Origin: Dama dama
Lineage: Eukaryota; Chordata; Mammalia; Artiodactyla; Cervidae
Direction: 5' to 3'
DNA length: 64,000 nucleotides
Assembly (NCBI RefSeq): GCF_033118175.1
Contig: NC_083710.1
Coordinates: forward strand, 39,773,501 to 39,837,500
A program made the translations under genes and the position numbers. Shown here piece by piece: positions 63,489 to 64,000 of this stretch. Position 1 is the first letter of the stretch. Every line of letters starts with the position of its first letter. The notes below the pieces were generated by a model. The model saw only the letters and a list, made by a program, of their open reading frames with translations, ran no database searches and had not been told where the DNA came from.

Positions 63489-63549
63489 CTTCGCGCCTCG
63501 AATCCCAGGCCCGGGCCGCGTGCCGACCCAGTATCCCTTGCGGCAGAGA

Positions 63550-63584
63550 CCAATCGCCGGAGGCGGTGGCTCCAGGGAGCCAAT
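63550..63584 (-). promoter_or_regulatory. Pair of CCAAT boxes (NF-Y type) upstream of RNF17
   Basis: CCAAT occurs at 63550-63554 and 63580-63584 on the plus strand (ATTGG in gene orientation), 30 bases apart, 62 and 92 bases above the ATG. Each is followed by CG (CCAATCG). Paired CCAAT boxes about three helical turns apart are a known NF-Y arrangement. Confidence 0.65.
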
Positions 63585-63680
63585 CGGCAGCGAGGAAGCT
63601 CCAGCCCACCCATTCCCCCGCCCCAGACCCTCCCAGCAGGAGGCTGTTTGCTGTTTTACTCTGGCTTCTAAGAGCAGACT

Positions 63681-64000
63681 GCGCGTGGTCTTCAGGAACC
63701 GTTTTGTGGTCTGACCTTTGTCTAAAGCTCAGCGCCTTATCACTCTCACTGCATATAAGTCGGATTTCACGCATTACTACTTACTTTGCTTTTGACCTTG
63801 CAGGTGGCAATGTCGTCCCCCTTCCCTAGTGGATCATAGTGGCTTTAGTGGAGAAGCCAGTCTAGCTACCCACTCGTGCGTGAGGAGATTTGGTTAACAG
63901 TTTCAAACCAAGGTGTGGTCGTCATTACTAACAATTGTTGACCCTACTGGTATTTATTTAAGTGTTCAGAACGTTTAGGGATACGAAGGATTTATAAACT
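63681..64000. other. Region upstream of the RNF17 promoter
   Basis: Composition falls back from GC-rich to average. I see no exon of a neighbouring gene and no repeat. Confidence 0.55.

Larger units (their letters stand above)
63190..63680 (-). promoter_or_regulatory. RNF17: CpG-island promoter of RNF17
   Basis: A dense run of CG dinucleotides and high GC contrasts with the AT-rich DNA on both sides. It covers exon 1, the start of intron 1 and about 190 bp upstream of the ATG. No TATA box is visible upstream of the start codon. Transcription probably starts between about 63490 and 63600 (inference). Long open frames on both strands here come from GC content, not genes. Confidence 0.8.

Noticed and set aside
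63109..63714. 201-codon plus-strand frame in the CpG island, antisense to RNF17 exon 1
   Set aside because: High GC removes stop codons in several frames here; the protein is low-complexity (A, P, R, S) with no domain, and the opposite strand holds the real exon.
63478..63774. 98-codon minus-strand frame overlapping the RNF17 start
   Set aside because: It lies mostly upstream of the likely transcription start and is out of frame with the RING. At most an overlapping upstream frame.

Overview
The window is mammalian nuclear DNA from a ruminant (bovid-type) genome. The evidence is the repeat content: many BovB (RTE-type LINE) copies, tRNA-Glu-derived SINEs of the Bov-tA and CHR/SINE2 types, and L1_BT-type LINE-1 with its characteristic 3' end. 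I cannot tell cattle from buffalo, sheep or goat by eye.

There is one real protein-coding gene: the 5' half of RNF17 (TDRD4), a RING-finger and multi-Tudor germ-granule protein, on the minus strand. A CpG-island promoter with two CCAAT boxes lies near 63.2-63.7 kb, the ATG is at 63488, and 18 coding exons run leftwards to 808. I placed each exon by hand from translation, GT-AG sites and phase. Together they give 2448 nt, exactly 816 codons, with no stop and every junction phase-compatible. The encoded part holds a complete C3HC4 RING (exons 1-2), a coiled-coil-like region (exons 5-7), a linker with an apparent cassette exon (exon 11), a first Tudor core (exon 13) and a second (exons 17-18). 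The remaining Tudor domains lie beyond the left edge.

The introns are mostly mobile-element debris. Intron 16 (2.9-15.4 kb) holds a decayed L1 split by a MaLR-type LTR element, itself split by two BovB copies in opposite orientation. Intron 12 holds a 28S rRNA retropseudogene with a perfect 14-bp target duplication. Intron 9 holds a MER5A-like hAT copy and a decayed, coding-like minus-strand stretch I cannot name. Intron 6 (31.8-41.7 kb) is largely one plus-strand L1 interrupted by BovB, a 1.2-kb solo ERV LTR with a 6-bp target duplication, and SINEs. Intron 2 (46.4-60.9 kb) holds the 5' half of an L1_BT (5' UTR, ORF1 and the ORF2 endonuclease) joined directly to a SINE, an RPS24 processed pseudogene and a 2.4-kb BovB.

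I found no CRISPR array, operon, intact mobile element or new enzymatic system. The most useful oddities are the in-frame tandem splice acceptors around RNF17 exon 11, the 28S retropseudogene, the L1 that kept its 5' end but lost its 3' end, and the tail-to-tail BovB inverted repeat. Subfamily names come from recognising diagnostic sequence by eye; repeat ends without a stated target-site duplication are approximate.
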